A stretch of 64,000 bases of DNA from an uncultured Verrucomicrobiota bacterium (GTDB lineage Bacteria > Verrucomicrobiota > Verrucomicrobiia > Limisphaerales > UBA1412). The translations under genes were made by a program, and so were the position numbers. The notes beneath the pieces are model-generated. The model had not been told where the DNA came from. It made no database searches and worked only from the letters and a program-made list of their open reading frames with translations. Positions 1 through 8,829 of this stretch are shown here, in pieces (the stretch's first letter is position 1; each line of letters begins with the position of its first letter). Where the stretch lies: the NCBI GenBank assembly GCA_944389455.1, contig CALXMK010000010.1:1-64000 (forward strand), written 5' to 3'.

Positions 1-3000
1 CTGAAGGCGGCATTGCCGATGGAAGCCACCGTTTCCGGAATGATAATTCTCGTGATGAGAGAACAACCGGCAAAGGCGTTCTCGGCGATTCCTACCACCG
101 GATAGGTTAGAGAGGAGGCAGGAGTGACTTTGGAGGTGTTTGCCGGCTCGACAAAGAGTTCGATTGAATTCGGAATAATCAGTTCACCGCTGTAATTGGG
201 ATCACAGGTCGAAACGGTATAAGTCTCGGTATCTGGAATCAGCGTGAAGGTCAGAGAACCGATTATTATGGTTTCTGGTAAAGTTACTGTCAACGTACCG
301 TTTACGAAGATATAGCTGTAGTTGCTATCGAGCGTGCCTCGAACAATTGTGACCGGATATTCACCGATGGGGCTCTCCAGTGTTGCCGTTGTGAAGAGTT
401 CGGGAGAGCCGGAGACGGAGAACTCCGCACCGGTTTCATCGGTAATAGTATAGGTGAGCTCAGGGTTCACCGTCCCGTAAGGACGAGATTGATCCAGAGC
501 CGTAACGGTTAGAGTGATCGGAGTCACTACCGGTTCCCAAGAGGCGGTGGCAAAACCTTGCCATTCCGTACCCCAATTCGCCTCGGCACCTAGAGGATAG
601 TAGATTATCATATCCGATGGGCAACCTTGGAATGTGTAGGAATTAATCTCCGGTGGAGTTTGTGATTGAAAGTAGATCTCCGTTAGCGAGGTACAGTCTC
701 TGAAAACACTGTTATAGATTCCGGTAATTCCATTGCCAATGATGACACGAGTCAGTGAGGTGCAGTCTCTGAAAGCACTGTTATAGATTTCAGTAACTCC
801 ATTGCCAATGATAACACGGGTCAGTGAGGAGCACTTGGAAAAAGCATTTTCTCCGATAAAAGTAACTGAATCAGGGATGACAATCTCCGTTAGCGAGGTA
901 CAGTTTCTGAAAGCACTGTTATAGATTTTGGTAACTCCATTGCCAATGATGACCTTGGATAGAGAAGTGCAATTACTGAAAGCTCCGTTACCGATGGAAG
1001 AGACCGAATCGGGGATGATAATCTCTGTTAGTGCGCAGCCACTAAAGGCTCCCCCACCGATAGTGATGACCGAATTGGGAATAGAAATCTCTGTCAAAGA
1101 TTCGCAGTCCAGGAAAGCATATTCTCCAATGTCAGTGACTCTGTAGCCAAAGATGACACTGGATAGCGATTCACAGTTGGAGAAAGCACTTCCACCAATG
1201 GAGGTAACTCCATTTCCAATGATGACATGGGTTAGCAAGGTGCACCTGGAAAAAGCACTTCCTCCAATGGTGGTGACTGAATCAGGTATGACAATCTCCT
1301 CTATTGGGCAGCCATAGAAAGCACTATTGCCGATGGAGGTGACTCCATTGCCAATGATAATATGGGCCAGAGATTTACATTGGTTGAAAGCTCCGTTACC
1401 GATGGAGATGACCGAATTAGGGATGACAATCTCAGTCAGCGAAGTGCACCAGTAAAAAGCACTGTAGCCGATGGAGGTGATTCCATTGCCAAGAGTGAGA
1501 CTGATGAGCGAGGTGCAGCTGGAAAAAGCCTCATCTCCAATGGAGGTAACACCATTGCCAATGATGACATGGGTCATCGAGTCGCAGTTCTTGAAAGCTT
1601 GCTTTCCGATGGAGATAACCGAATCGGGGATGACAATCTCAGTCATCGAGGTACAGTCTTTGAAAGCCTCATCTCCAATGAAAGCAACCTCCTTGCCAAG
1701 GGTGACATTGGCAAGCGATTTGCAAAGGTGGAAAGCATAGTTACCGATGTAGACGACCGAATCGGGGATGGTATAGGAGGAATTTGTTTTTCCAGCGGGA
1801 TAGGTATGGAGCAGAGTTCCGTCTTTGGAGTAGAGAACACCATCTATCGATTGATAAGCGGAATTATTTTCACTAACCTGAATTTCTCTTAGTGCATTGC
1901 AGTAGTAGAAAGCATTGTCGTCGATGAAGGTAACTCCATTCCCAATGGAGAGACTAGTCAGCGAGTCGCAGTAGTAGAAAGCATCATCGGTAATGGAGGT
2001 TACTCCATTGCCGGTAATGACACGATTCAGAGAGCGGCAGTAGGAGAAAGCAGAGTCTCCAAGGGAGGTGATTGAATCAGGGAGAACAATCTCTTCCAAT
2101 GAGGAACAGTAGGAGAAAGCAGAGTCTCCAAGGAAGGTGACTGAATCGGGGATGATAATCTTTGTTAGTGCGCAGCCACTAAAAGCTCCGTTACCGATGG
2201 AGGTGACCGAATTAGGGATGACAATCTCAGTCAGCGAAGTGCACCAGTAAAAAGCTCCGTTACCGATGGAGGTGACCGAATTAGGAATGATAATCTCTCT
2301 TAGTGCACAGCTTTTGAAAGTATTGTCATTAATGGAAGTGATCCCATTGCCAATGATGGCCTTGGATAGAGAAGCGCAGTCACTGAAAGCTCCGTTACCA
2401 ATGGAGGTGACTGAATCGGGAATGATAATCTCAGTCAACGAAGAGCAGTAGTAGAAAGCACTATTACCGATGGAAGTGATCCCGTTGCCAAGGGTGACAT
2501 GGGTTAGTAAGATGCAGGAGGCGAAAGCATAGTCACCGATGGAGATGACCGAATCGGGAATGATAATCTCTGTCAGTAAGTCGCAAAAGTGGAAAGCATA
2601 ATCACCGATAGAGATGACCGAATTGGAAATGACAATTTCAGCCAGCGAATTGCAGGCGTGGAAAGCATGGTTACCGATGGTGGTGACTGAATCGGGGATG
2701 ATGATTTCCGTCAGTGATTTGCAGCCCCGAAAAGCACTTTCTCCAATGGAGGTGACTGAATCGGGAATGATAATTTCAGTTAGCGACTCACAGCTGTAGA
2801 AAACACAGTTATCGATAGTTGATATACCATTGCTAAGAGTGACACGAGTCAGCGAGACGCAGTTGTAGAAAGCATAGCCACTAATGGAAGTGACTGAATC
2901 GGGAATGGTTATCTCAGTCAGCACGTCACATCCGGCGAATGCATTCTCTCCAATGGAGATGAGTGAATCGGGAAGTGTGATTTCCGACAGTGAGTCACAG

Positions 3001-4070
3001 TCCCAGAAAGCATAGTCTCCAATAGAAGTGACCGAACCGGGAATAGTGATTTCCGTAAGCGCGGTGCATTTGTAAAAAGCATAGTTGTCGATGGCGGGAA
3101 CTCCATCCTCAATGATAATATGGGTCAGTGAATTGCAATTATGGAAAGCCATTTCTCCAATGAAGGTGACCGAACCGGGAATAGTGATTTCCGTAAGTGC
3201 GGTGCAGAGATAGAAAGCATATTCTCCAATGGAGTTGACAGCATTGCCAAGGATGACACAAACCAGCGACTTGCATTCCTGGAAAGCAGATTTTCCAATG
3301 GTGGTGAGCGAATCGGGAAGGGTGATTTCAGATAGAGAGGAGCAGTATTTGAAAGCAGATTCTCCAATGGAGGTGATTCCATTGCCAAGAGTAACATGGG
3401 TCAACGAGGTGCAGTTGTAGAAAGCCAAATCAGCAATGGAAGTGACCGAATCAGGGAGGGTGATTTCTGGGAGAGATGAGCACCACTGGAAAGCAGATTC
3501 TCCAATGGAGGTGATTCCATTGCCAAGAGTGACATGGGTTAGCGAAGGGCAGTTGTAGAATGCTCTGTATTCGATAGAAGTGGCTCCATTGCCAATGATG
3601 ACATGTGTCAGAGAGGTACAATCAGAGAAAGCCATGCTTCCAATGGTAGGAACTCCATTGCCAATTGTTACACTTTTCAGAGTGGTACAATCGGAGAAAG
3701 TATGGTCTCCCAAGGAGGTGACCGAATCAGGAATGACAATCTCAGTTAGCGATGAGCAGTCTCTGAAAGCCCAATCAGCGATGGAAGTGACTGAATCGGG
3801 AATGACAATATTAGTCACCAGGCATCCGTAGAAGGCACTGCTACCGATAGATGTGACGGTATAGGAGGTCTCATCTACGGTAATAGAAGAGAGAATCGTC
3901 ACGGAGCCTACAAAATCTCTTTCACAATAAGAGACTGAAGCGGTGCCGTTTTCATTCGTTTGATAGGTCAGCGAATCGATCGTGATCTCAGCCGCTTGAA
4001 CAGCGGTTGAAAAAAGGTTGGCGGAGAGTATGACCGCAGCTATTCCAAAGAGAGATTTTATTTTATTCAT
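1..4070 (-). CDS. BspA-type leucine-rich-repeat secreted protein, partial (3' end outside window)
   Basis: The frame is open from an ATG at 4070 to the left edge, giving about 1356 residues with no stop reached. An AGAGGA ribosome binding site lies about 8 bases upstream. The N-terminus is a Sec signal peptide ending near AVQA-AE. A short beta cap is followed by about 46 BspA/LRR_5 repeats of 23 residues (consensus like SLTEIVIPDSVTSIG..AF). One unit near 1750-1870 is replaced by a module with SIDGVLYSKDGTLL and TYPAGK, typical of this family. Near 260-545 there is an MBG-type immunoglobulin-like domain (YGTVNPELTYTI to FVNGTLTVT), then another LRR at the window edge. I infer a cell-surface or secreted adhesin-like protein. 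No C-terminal sorting signal is visible because the gene is cut. Confidence 0.9.
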   Translation of the reverse strand, partial: MNKIKSLFGIAAVILSANLFSTAVQAAEITIDSLTYQTNENGTASVSYCERDFVGSVTILSSITVDETSYTVTSIGSSAFYGCLVTNIVIPDSVTSIADWAFRDCSSLTEIVIPDSVTSLGDHTFSDCTTLKSVTIGNGVPTIGSMAFSDCTSLTHVIIGNGATSIEYRAFYNCPSLTHVTLGNGITSIGESAFQWCSSLPEITLPDSVTSIADLAFYNCTSLTHVTLGNGITSIGESAFKYCSSLSEITLPDSLTTIGKSAFQECKSLVCVILGNAVNSIGEYAFYLCTALTEITIPGSVTFIGEMAFHNCNSLTHIIIEDGVPAIDNYAFYKCTALTEITIPGSVTSIGDYAFWDCDSLSEITLPDSLISIGENAFAGCDVLTEITIPDSVTSISGYAFYNCVSLTRVTLSNGISTIDNCVFYSCESLTEIIIPDSVTSIGESAFRGCKSLTEIIIPDSVTTIGNHAFHACNSLAEIVISNSVISIGDYAFHFCDLLTEIIIPDSVISIGDYAFASCILLTHVTLGNGITSIGNSAFYYCSSLTEIIIPDSVTSIGNGAFSDCASLSKAIIGNGITSINDNTFKSCALREIIIPNSVTSIGNGAFYWCTSLTEIVIPNSVTSIGNGAFSGCALTKIIIPDSVTFLGDSAFSYCSSLEEIVLPDSITSLGDSAFSYCRSLNRVITGNGVTSITDDAFYYCDSLTSLSIGNGVTFIDDNAFYYCNALREIQVSENNSAYQSIDGVLYSKDGTLLHTYPAGKTNSSYTIPDSVVYIGNYAFHLCKSLANVTLGKEVAFIGDEAFKDCTSMTEIVIPDSVISIGKQAFKNCDSMTHVIIGNGVTSIGDEAFSSCTSLISLTLGNGITSIGYSAFYWCTSLTEIVIPNSVISIGNGAFNQCKSLAHIIIGNGVTSIGNSAFYGCPIEEIVIPDSVTTIGGSAFSRCTLLTHVIIGNGVTSIGGSAFSNCESLSSVIFGYRVTDIGEYAFLDCESLTEISIPNSVITIGGGAFSGCALTEIIIPDSVSSIGNGAFSNCTSLSKVIIGNGVTKIYNSAFRNCTSLTEIVIPDSVTFIGENAFSKCSSLTRVIIGNGVTEIYNSAFRDCTSLTRVIIGNGITGIYNSVFRDCTSLTEIYFQSQTPPEINSYTFQGCPSDMIIYYPLGAEANWGTEWQGFATASWEPVVTPITLTVTALDQSRPYGTVNPELTYTITDETGAEFSVSGSPELFTTATLESPIGEYPVTIVRGTLDSNYSYIFVNGTLTVTLPETIIIGSLTFTLIPDTETYTVSTCDPNYSGELIIPNSIELFVEPANTSKVTPASSLTYPVVGIAENAFAGCSLITRIIIPETVASIGNAAF
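650..3865 (-). repeat. Tandem array of about 69-bp LRR-coding units
   Basis: The DNA of the LRR gene is a tandem array with a 69-bp period, each unit encoding one 23-residue BspA repeat. Units are diverged, but some are nearly identical. The 52 bases at 1409-1460 are the same as those at 2204-2255, and the neighbouring units around 2189-2326 differ at few positions. This suggests recent unit duplication or gene conversion. Confidence 0.85.
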
Positions 4071-5146
4071 TTTATATCCTCTATTTAAAAATCTATTTGC
4101 TGTAATAAAATTAAGTATAGATATACAATGTTTTATTAATAAATCAATACTTAAAAAATAGGTATGAAGAAAAAGTTTTGTATTTTTGAAGATGATTTGA
4201 AAAAACTTTTCAAGTTTATATATGAGAGATGTTGAGAGTATGGAGAATTTTTTCACTCCATTGAGAAGGAGAATTAAATATAAAACCTATCAGATTATTA
4301 TAATTTTCTTTTGTTTTTATTAAAACGTAACATATTCTGTCTGATATGGATTAATTTTCTGCATATTGATGCTGTGAGTCTTATCATTATGGCTGTAAGT
4401 ATTTCTTTTTTACTCAGCATATTTGGTAAAAGATATAAATTCAATTTTATCGACTCTACAAAAGAGTTGGCTTTTGGGCAGTTTAGGGTGGGATAAGAGT
4501 AAAATCTTTTGGGAGAGCAGCAGAAAAATAAATATTGTTGATTTCCGAGAGTGAAAAGTAGAGAAGGGGATTCTGAACGGAGAACTTTTGAGAACAGAGA
4601 ATTTTCGGGAGAGAGATAAAACCAGGTTAAAGAGAGCAAGCTATGGATTATACAATAGGCATACAGATATTTGAAGGAATCATAGAAGGTACTCTGTTTA
4701 TGTAAATAAAACAATGCTGGTATATTGTTGATTTGTTATTAAGTGTGAGATTTACTTTTGAGGCGAACTAGACAGTTTGTGAAGAGTCTGTTATTATCGA
4801 TGCTGAAGAATTGTTTTCAAGTGAGAGAACAGTAGAAGAAGTAGCCAGACGATATTTCTATCGATTTCAACGGAGATAATTTTAAGAATCTTAGAGAACT
4901 CGAGAAAAAATCAGCTTCTACCTATCAGAATAGGAAGCTATGTATGGTTGATTCTCATCCCAGGAGACTTAGCACAGAGAGATAGATTTTTCGGAGTTTT
5001 ATCGGAGCCAATTTTCTCCTCTAAGACCGGCATGATAGAGGAGAGGGAAAGTAATATATCGGAGTAATATCAAAAAATATCATTTCTCGGAGTTTTCTGA
5101 GATAGATAATAGTTTTGGGGTAAAAATCACTGATTTCTGATTAAGG
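4071..5146. other. Gene-free AT-rich interval
   Basis: About 1.1 kb between the LRR gene and obg. Both flanking genes are on the minus strand, so it holds the LRR gene's promoter (not pinpointed) and the obg 3' flank. Open frames here are short and look non-coding in composition. Two short coding-like fragments in different plus frames (about 4772-4879 and 4853-4987) could be a decayed gene, but I cannot name it. I see no tRNA, insertion sequence or clear terminator. Confidence 0.5.
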
Positions 5147-6358
5147 CTAAATATGTTCTCCATTAATCAAATCGATGTTCTCGGATTTTACTTCTTGTTT
5201 AGGGGGTTCGGGAGCTTGTGCTACGGCTTGACGCAGAATTTCCAAAAATTCAGAAATTCCTTCATCAAAAGCGGCAGAGAGAGGAATAATTTGTTGACCA
5301 GGGAGATGCTGCTTAAATTCTTTTAAATTTTTCTCGGATTCAGGTTCATCCATTTTATTAGCAAGAATAAGCCTGGGTCTGTTCAGAAGTTCAGCGTCAT
5401 AGAGTTCTAATTCATGCAAGAGCTGTTGATAATCATCCCATGGTTTGCGCCCTTCAATAGCGGAAATATCAATTAATAGAACAATGATTTTACAGCGGCG
5501 GATATGACGTAAGAATGCGTGACCCAATCCTTTGTTCTGATGAGCCCCGGGAATAAGTCCAGGAACATCGCATACAGTCAGGCGATGATAGTCGTAAGGA
5601 TATTCAACAATGCCAATTTGTGGATGCAACGTTGTGAAAGGATAAGAGGCGATTTTAGGTCTGGCACGGGAAATAGCTGTTAAGAGGGTTGATTTGCCAG
5701 CATTGGGAAATCCGACCAGCGCGGCATCGGCAATAAGCCTAAGTTCCAGTAAGTAGCTTCCTTCTGTTCCGGGTTCACCGGGTTGAGCAAAGCGAGGGGC
5801 TTGGCGGGTTGGTGTAGCGAAATTACGGTTGCCCAGTCCTCCGCGTCCTCCTTTGCAGAGGATTAGACGCTGTTCATGGTGGAGCAAGTCCCCTACAAAT
5901 ATTTTTTCTGGAGCAGGAGCAATCTGGGTAGTGAGAACCGGGAGATTTTTGGAGAGATCAAATTCCCAGGCAATGACTCCATCTTTTTTACGAATTTCCG
6001 GTTGTAAGGAGAGGGCTTCTTCATCGGAAATGGGAGTTTCTTCTGGAGAGAGTGGGGGATCCGGGAGCTTCCAAATCATAGTTCCGCAAGGAACTTTAAC
6101 GATCAGGTCTTTTCCCGCGAGGCCATCCATTCCTTTTCCCAGACCGGGATTTCCATTTTGAGCAATCAAGCGAGGTGTATAGTATTGGTTGACCAGGTTA
6201 TTGATGTCATGATCTGCTTCCAGAATGACATCGCCGCCTCGGCCTCCATTCCCGCCGCTGGGGCCTCCTTTGGGACGGAAAGCTTCTCGATTAAAGGCTA
6301 CGCATCCTTTTCCGCCGTGACCGGCGCGGGCATAAATTTTGACTTGATCAATAAACAT
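5147..6358 (-). CDS. obg: GTPase Obg/CgtA
   Basis: This is the Obg ribosome-assembly and stress GTPase, 403 residues. The N-terminal glycine-rich Obg fold (GGPSGGNGGRGGDV near residue 31) is followed by the G domain with Walker A GFPNAGKS at 216-223, switch II DVPGLIPGAH and the NKMDEP base-recognition motif. The Obg fold carries an unusual insertion of about 55-60 residues (roughly 97-155) between VPCGT and the KGGRGGLGN segment. That segment normally follows within about 25 residues. The gene follows rplU-rpmA, the classic order, but a hairpin terminator lies between rpmA and obg. The C-terminal part after the G domain is short. Identification is firm. Confidence 0.96.
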   Translation of the reverse strand: MFIDQVKIYARAGHGGKGCVAFNREAFRPKGGPSGGNGGRGGDVILEADHDINNLVNQYYTPRLIAQNGNPGLGKGMDGLAGKDLIVKVPCGTMIWKLPDPPLSPEETPISDEEALSLQPEIRKKDGVIAWEFDLSKNLPVLTTQIAPAPEKIFVGDLLHHEQRLILCKGGRGGLGNRNFATPTRQAPRFAQPGEPGTEGSYLLELRLIADAALVGFPNAGKSTLLTAISRARPKIASYPFTTLHPQIGIVEYPYDYHRLTVCDVPGLIPGAHQNKGLGHAFLRHIRRCKIIVLLIDISAIEGRKPWDDYQQLLHELELYDAELLNRPRLILANKMDEPESEKNLKEFKQHLPGQQIIPLSAAFDEGISEFLEILRQAVAQAPEPPKQEVKSENIDLINGEHI

Positions 6359-6405
6359 ATTGGGTAGGTTTAGAGAATAATAAACAGAGAGGAACGGAAA
6401 GGTAA

Positions 6406-6433
6406 AAAAACAACGGGAGCATGTGCTCCCGTT
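6406..6433 (-). terminator. Intrinsic terminator between rpmA and obg
   Basis: A perfect 9-bp stem AACGGGAGC (6412-6420) pairs with GCTCCCGTT (6425-6433) around a 4-base loop. Reading on the minus strand it is followed by G and a run of seven T. It should end most rplU-rpmA transcripts before obg, leaving obg to partial readthrough or its own promoter. Confidence 0.85.
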
Positions 6434-6518
6434 AAGTCTTATCTATCACGTTAAGATTATAAATCTATTAGAAAATTAAGACATTTATTGACTTTAAAAA
6501 GTCAGGATAATTTAAAAA

Positions 6519-6788
6519 CTAGTTAGTGGAAGCAACAGTTTCTTCCATAGGGATAACGCTTACTTTGCGATTTCTTTTATCGAAAGATACACGTCCCTCT
6601 GTCAGGGCGAACAGCGTCCAATCCCGTCCAAGTCCGACATTTTTACCAGGGTGGAAACGGGAACCCACCTGACGGACAATGATACAACCGGGAGTTACTA
6701 TCTCACCGCCGAAACGCTTGATGCCTCGCATCTGAGGATTACTATCACGACCGTTACGGCTGCTTCCTTGACCTTTTTTATGTGCCAT
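6519..6788 (-). CDS. rpmA: 50S ribosomal protein L27
   Basis: L27 sits near the peptidyl transferase centre of the large ribosomal subunit. The 89-residue product starts [17 protein letters not shown], the conserved bacterial L27 N-terminus with no Firmicutes-type cleavable extension. It continues with [15 protein letters not shown] and [18 protein letters not shown]. It lies 22 bases after rplU in the same direction. Length and sequence are typical. Confidence 0.97.
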   Translation of the reverse strand: MAHKKGQGSSRNGRDSNPQMRGIKRFGGEIVTPGCIIVRQVGSRFHPGKNVGLGRDWTLFALTEGRVSFDKRNRKVSVIPMEETVASTN

Positions 6789-6810
6789 GAGAAATCTCCT
6801 TTATATTTTG

Positions 6811-7122
6811 TTATGCTTTAATTTCTTTAATTTTCAGAATGGTCAATTCTTGACGATGACCGATGGTCTTATGATAACCTTTGCGTCTTTTCATTTTGAA
6901 GGTTACAACCTTCTCACCGCGAATATGCTTTACCACATCGGCGACCACGCTGGCATTATTTACCACCGGAGTGCCCACTGTGACTTGACCTTCGTTATTA
7001 ACCAAAAGAACTTTATCCAATGTGATGCTACTGCCAGCTTCTACACCCAAACGCTCTACCTGCAGAGTATCGCCAGCGGCGACTTTATACTGCTTTGCTC
7101 CAGTTTCAATAACAGCGTACAT
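6811..7122 (-). CDS. rplU: 50S ribosomal protein L21
   Basis: L21 binds 23S rRNA in the large subunit. The 103-residue protein begins [20 protein letters not shown] and ends with [16 protein letters not shown] followed by LTILKIKEI, both diagnostic of L21. It is the first gene of rplU-rpmA(-obg). The 5' flank of about 390 bases before purM may hold an autoregulatory leader, but I could not recognise one. Confidence 0.97.
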   Translation of the reverse strand: MYAVIETGAKQYKVAAGDTLQVERLGVEAGSSITLDKVLLVNNEGQVTVGTPVVNNASVVADVVKHIRGEKVVTFKMKRRKGYHKTIGHRQELTILKIKEIKA

Positions 7123-7518
7123 ATATTAATCTTATAAATCAAAAAATACCCTATCCAGAAACTTCTCTGAATAGTTTCTCTGTCCTACATTCTGGGATTG
7201 TGAGACTACGAACGAATCCCGGTGGTAATACTCTCATAAAGAGAATTTGGAAGCAAGAAAATATTTCTATGTTTTTTCTCTTTTCCGAAGATGTTTTTTA
7301 TTTCTTAAGCTATCTATTTGATAAGGCTATGCTTTTAATAATTTTTTGATATGGATGAAAAGAGTGTGCAGATGGAGTGATTATGAATGATTTTAGAATA
7401 AGCGGTTGAGATCTTCTGTTGTTTTATTCGAGATATTAAAAAAAATAAAAGACCGATCTGAGAGATCGATCTTTTATTTAGTTGGGTTTTAATAGAGATT
7501 GGTTGTTATAAGAGATAT
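7123..7518. other. rplU 5' flank and purM 3' flank
   Basis: About 400 bases without a gene. The left part is the promoter and leader of rplU. The right part contains the purM terminator at 7441-7475. I see no small gene or RNA family. Confidence 0.5.
7441..7475 (-). terminator. Intrinsic terminator of purM
   Basis: The sequence AAAAGACCGATCT (7447-7459), a GAG loop and AGATCGATCTTTT (7463-7475) form a stem with one G-U type mismatch. On the minus strand it is followed by TTTTATTTTTTTTAA. It lies about 45 bases downstream of the purM stop. Confidence 0.8.
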
Positions 7519-8571
7519 TTATTCAACGGAAGTAATTCCGCTGCCGGGAATAACCTCTCCGATAATCCATGCTTTATGTTTGGCATTTTTAATGTCGGTG
7601 AGAATGGCTTCGGCCTGTTTGGCACTGACGATAGCGGTCATTCCAATGCCCATGTTAAAGACTTGATAAATTTCAGTTTCATCAATACAGCCTGATTCAC
7701 GGATGAGCTTGAAAATAGGCAAAACAGTCCATGAATCTTTGTGGATGACCACATCACAGTCTGAGGGGAGAATCCGCGGAATATTATCTATAAAGCCGCC
7801 GCCGGTAATATGAGCTAATCCCTTGATTTGACGAGTTTTGCCGTCAAGGTTGTATTTTTTGAGCAGCATTTGAATGAGGGTTCCGTAACTAAGATGTGTT
7901 TTGAGGAGTTCTGCTCCAATGCTGCAGCTGAGTCCCTTTGGCTTAGAGGTAAGCTCCAATTTCATTTCCTCAAAGAATATTTTACGAGCCAAGGAGTAGC
8001 CATTGGTATGCAGTCCATTGGAGGCAATTCCGATGACTTTATCTCCTTTTCGGATTCCTTTCCCGTCGAGTAAGCGGCTTTTTTCTACAACGCCGACGAT
8101 AGTACCGCTGACATCATATTCACCTGGCGCATAGAATCCCGGCATTTGAGCTGTTTCACCGCCGATGAGAGAGCAATTATTTTCGGCGCAGGCTTTGGCA
8201 AAGCCGCTCATGAGCTGCTGAAAGACTTTAGGATCAAGCTTTCCTGTTCCGATATAGTCGAGGAAGAAGAGCGGTTCGGCTCCCAAGACCGCAATATCAT
8301 CTACACAGTGGTTTACCAGATCGGCTCCCACGGTGTTATGTTTATTCATAGCGAAGGCGATTTTAAGCTTGGTCCCTACGCCATCAACGCTGGAAACAAG
8401 AACGGGCTGCTTGTATTGAGAACTTTTGAGAGCGAAAAGTCCTCCAAACCCGCCGACCTTACCTAAAACTTCAGGCCTATGGGTGGAAGCGAGCAGCTTA
8501 GGCAATTTGGATTTGACTGAATTGCCGAGATCGATATCGACTCCGGCACCGGTATATGCTTTATTCTTCAC
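7519..8571 (-). CDS. purM: Phosphoribosylformylglycinamidine cyclo-ligase (AIR synthetase)
   Basis: PurM makes aminoimidazole ribonucleotide from FGAM with ATP in de novo purine synthesis. The 350-residue product has the PurM-like ATP-grasp-unrelated fold signatures: YTGAGVDIDLGN at the N-terminus, VDGVGTKLKIAF, HCVDDIAVLGAEPLFFLDYI, LIGGETAQMPGFY and the C-terminal HITGGGFIDNIPRILP. Length is normal. It stands alone, with its own terminator and no purine gene beside it. Identification is firm. Confidence 0.96.
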   Translation of the reverse strand: MKNKAYTGAGVDIDLGNSVKSKLPKLLASTHRPEVLGKVGGFGGLFALKSSQYKQPVLVSSVDGVGTKLKIAFAMNKHNTVGADLVNHCVDDIAVLGAEPLFFLDYIGTGKLDPKVFQQLMSGFAKACAENNCSLIGGETAQMPGFYAPGEYDVSGTIVGVVEKSRLLDGKGIRKGDKVIGIASNGLHTNGYSLARKIFFEEMKLELTSKPKGLSCSIGAELLKTHLSYGTLIQMLLKKYNLDGKTRQIKGLAHITGGGFIDNIPRILPSDCDVVIHKDSWTVLPIFKLIRESGCIDETEIYQVFNMGIGMTAIVSAKQAEAILTDIKNAKHKAWIIGEVIPGSGITSVE

Positions 8572-8829
8572 GGTTGTTCGCTAGATATGTTGTCGGCAGG
8601 TAGAATCCGCCGTAGATAATCCAACATGGAAATGAGATGAAGCTCAAGCTTAAAGTGTGTTTTGAGTCCTTTTCTTTTAAAAATTTTTTAAAAATGTCTT
8701 TTGGAGAATATTTGTCCGAAAATATAAAAATATAAGGTGTAAATATAGGTTGCAAACTTGGAGTTATTTAAAGTTGTCCGGTTTTATCTATTTTTTTATT
8801 CTGAAAGAGCATTTGAAGGAGATGCTGTA

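Noticed and set aside
928..3831. Many plus-strand and one minus-strand open frames of 60-180 codons within the LRR gene
   Set aside because: They are out-of-frame readings of the 69-bp repeats. Their translated repeats mirror the repeat period, while the continuous minus-strand frame gives a clear BspA protein with a signal peptide.
4298..4714. Minus-strand open frame of 138 codons
   Set aside because: Leu/Ser/Tyr/Cys-rich translation with no motif or clear ribosome binding site, in AT-rich DNA; more likely a chance open frame.
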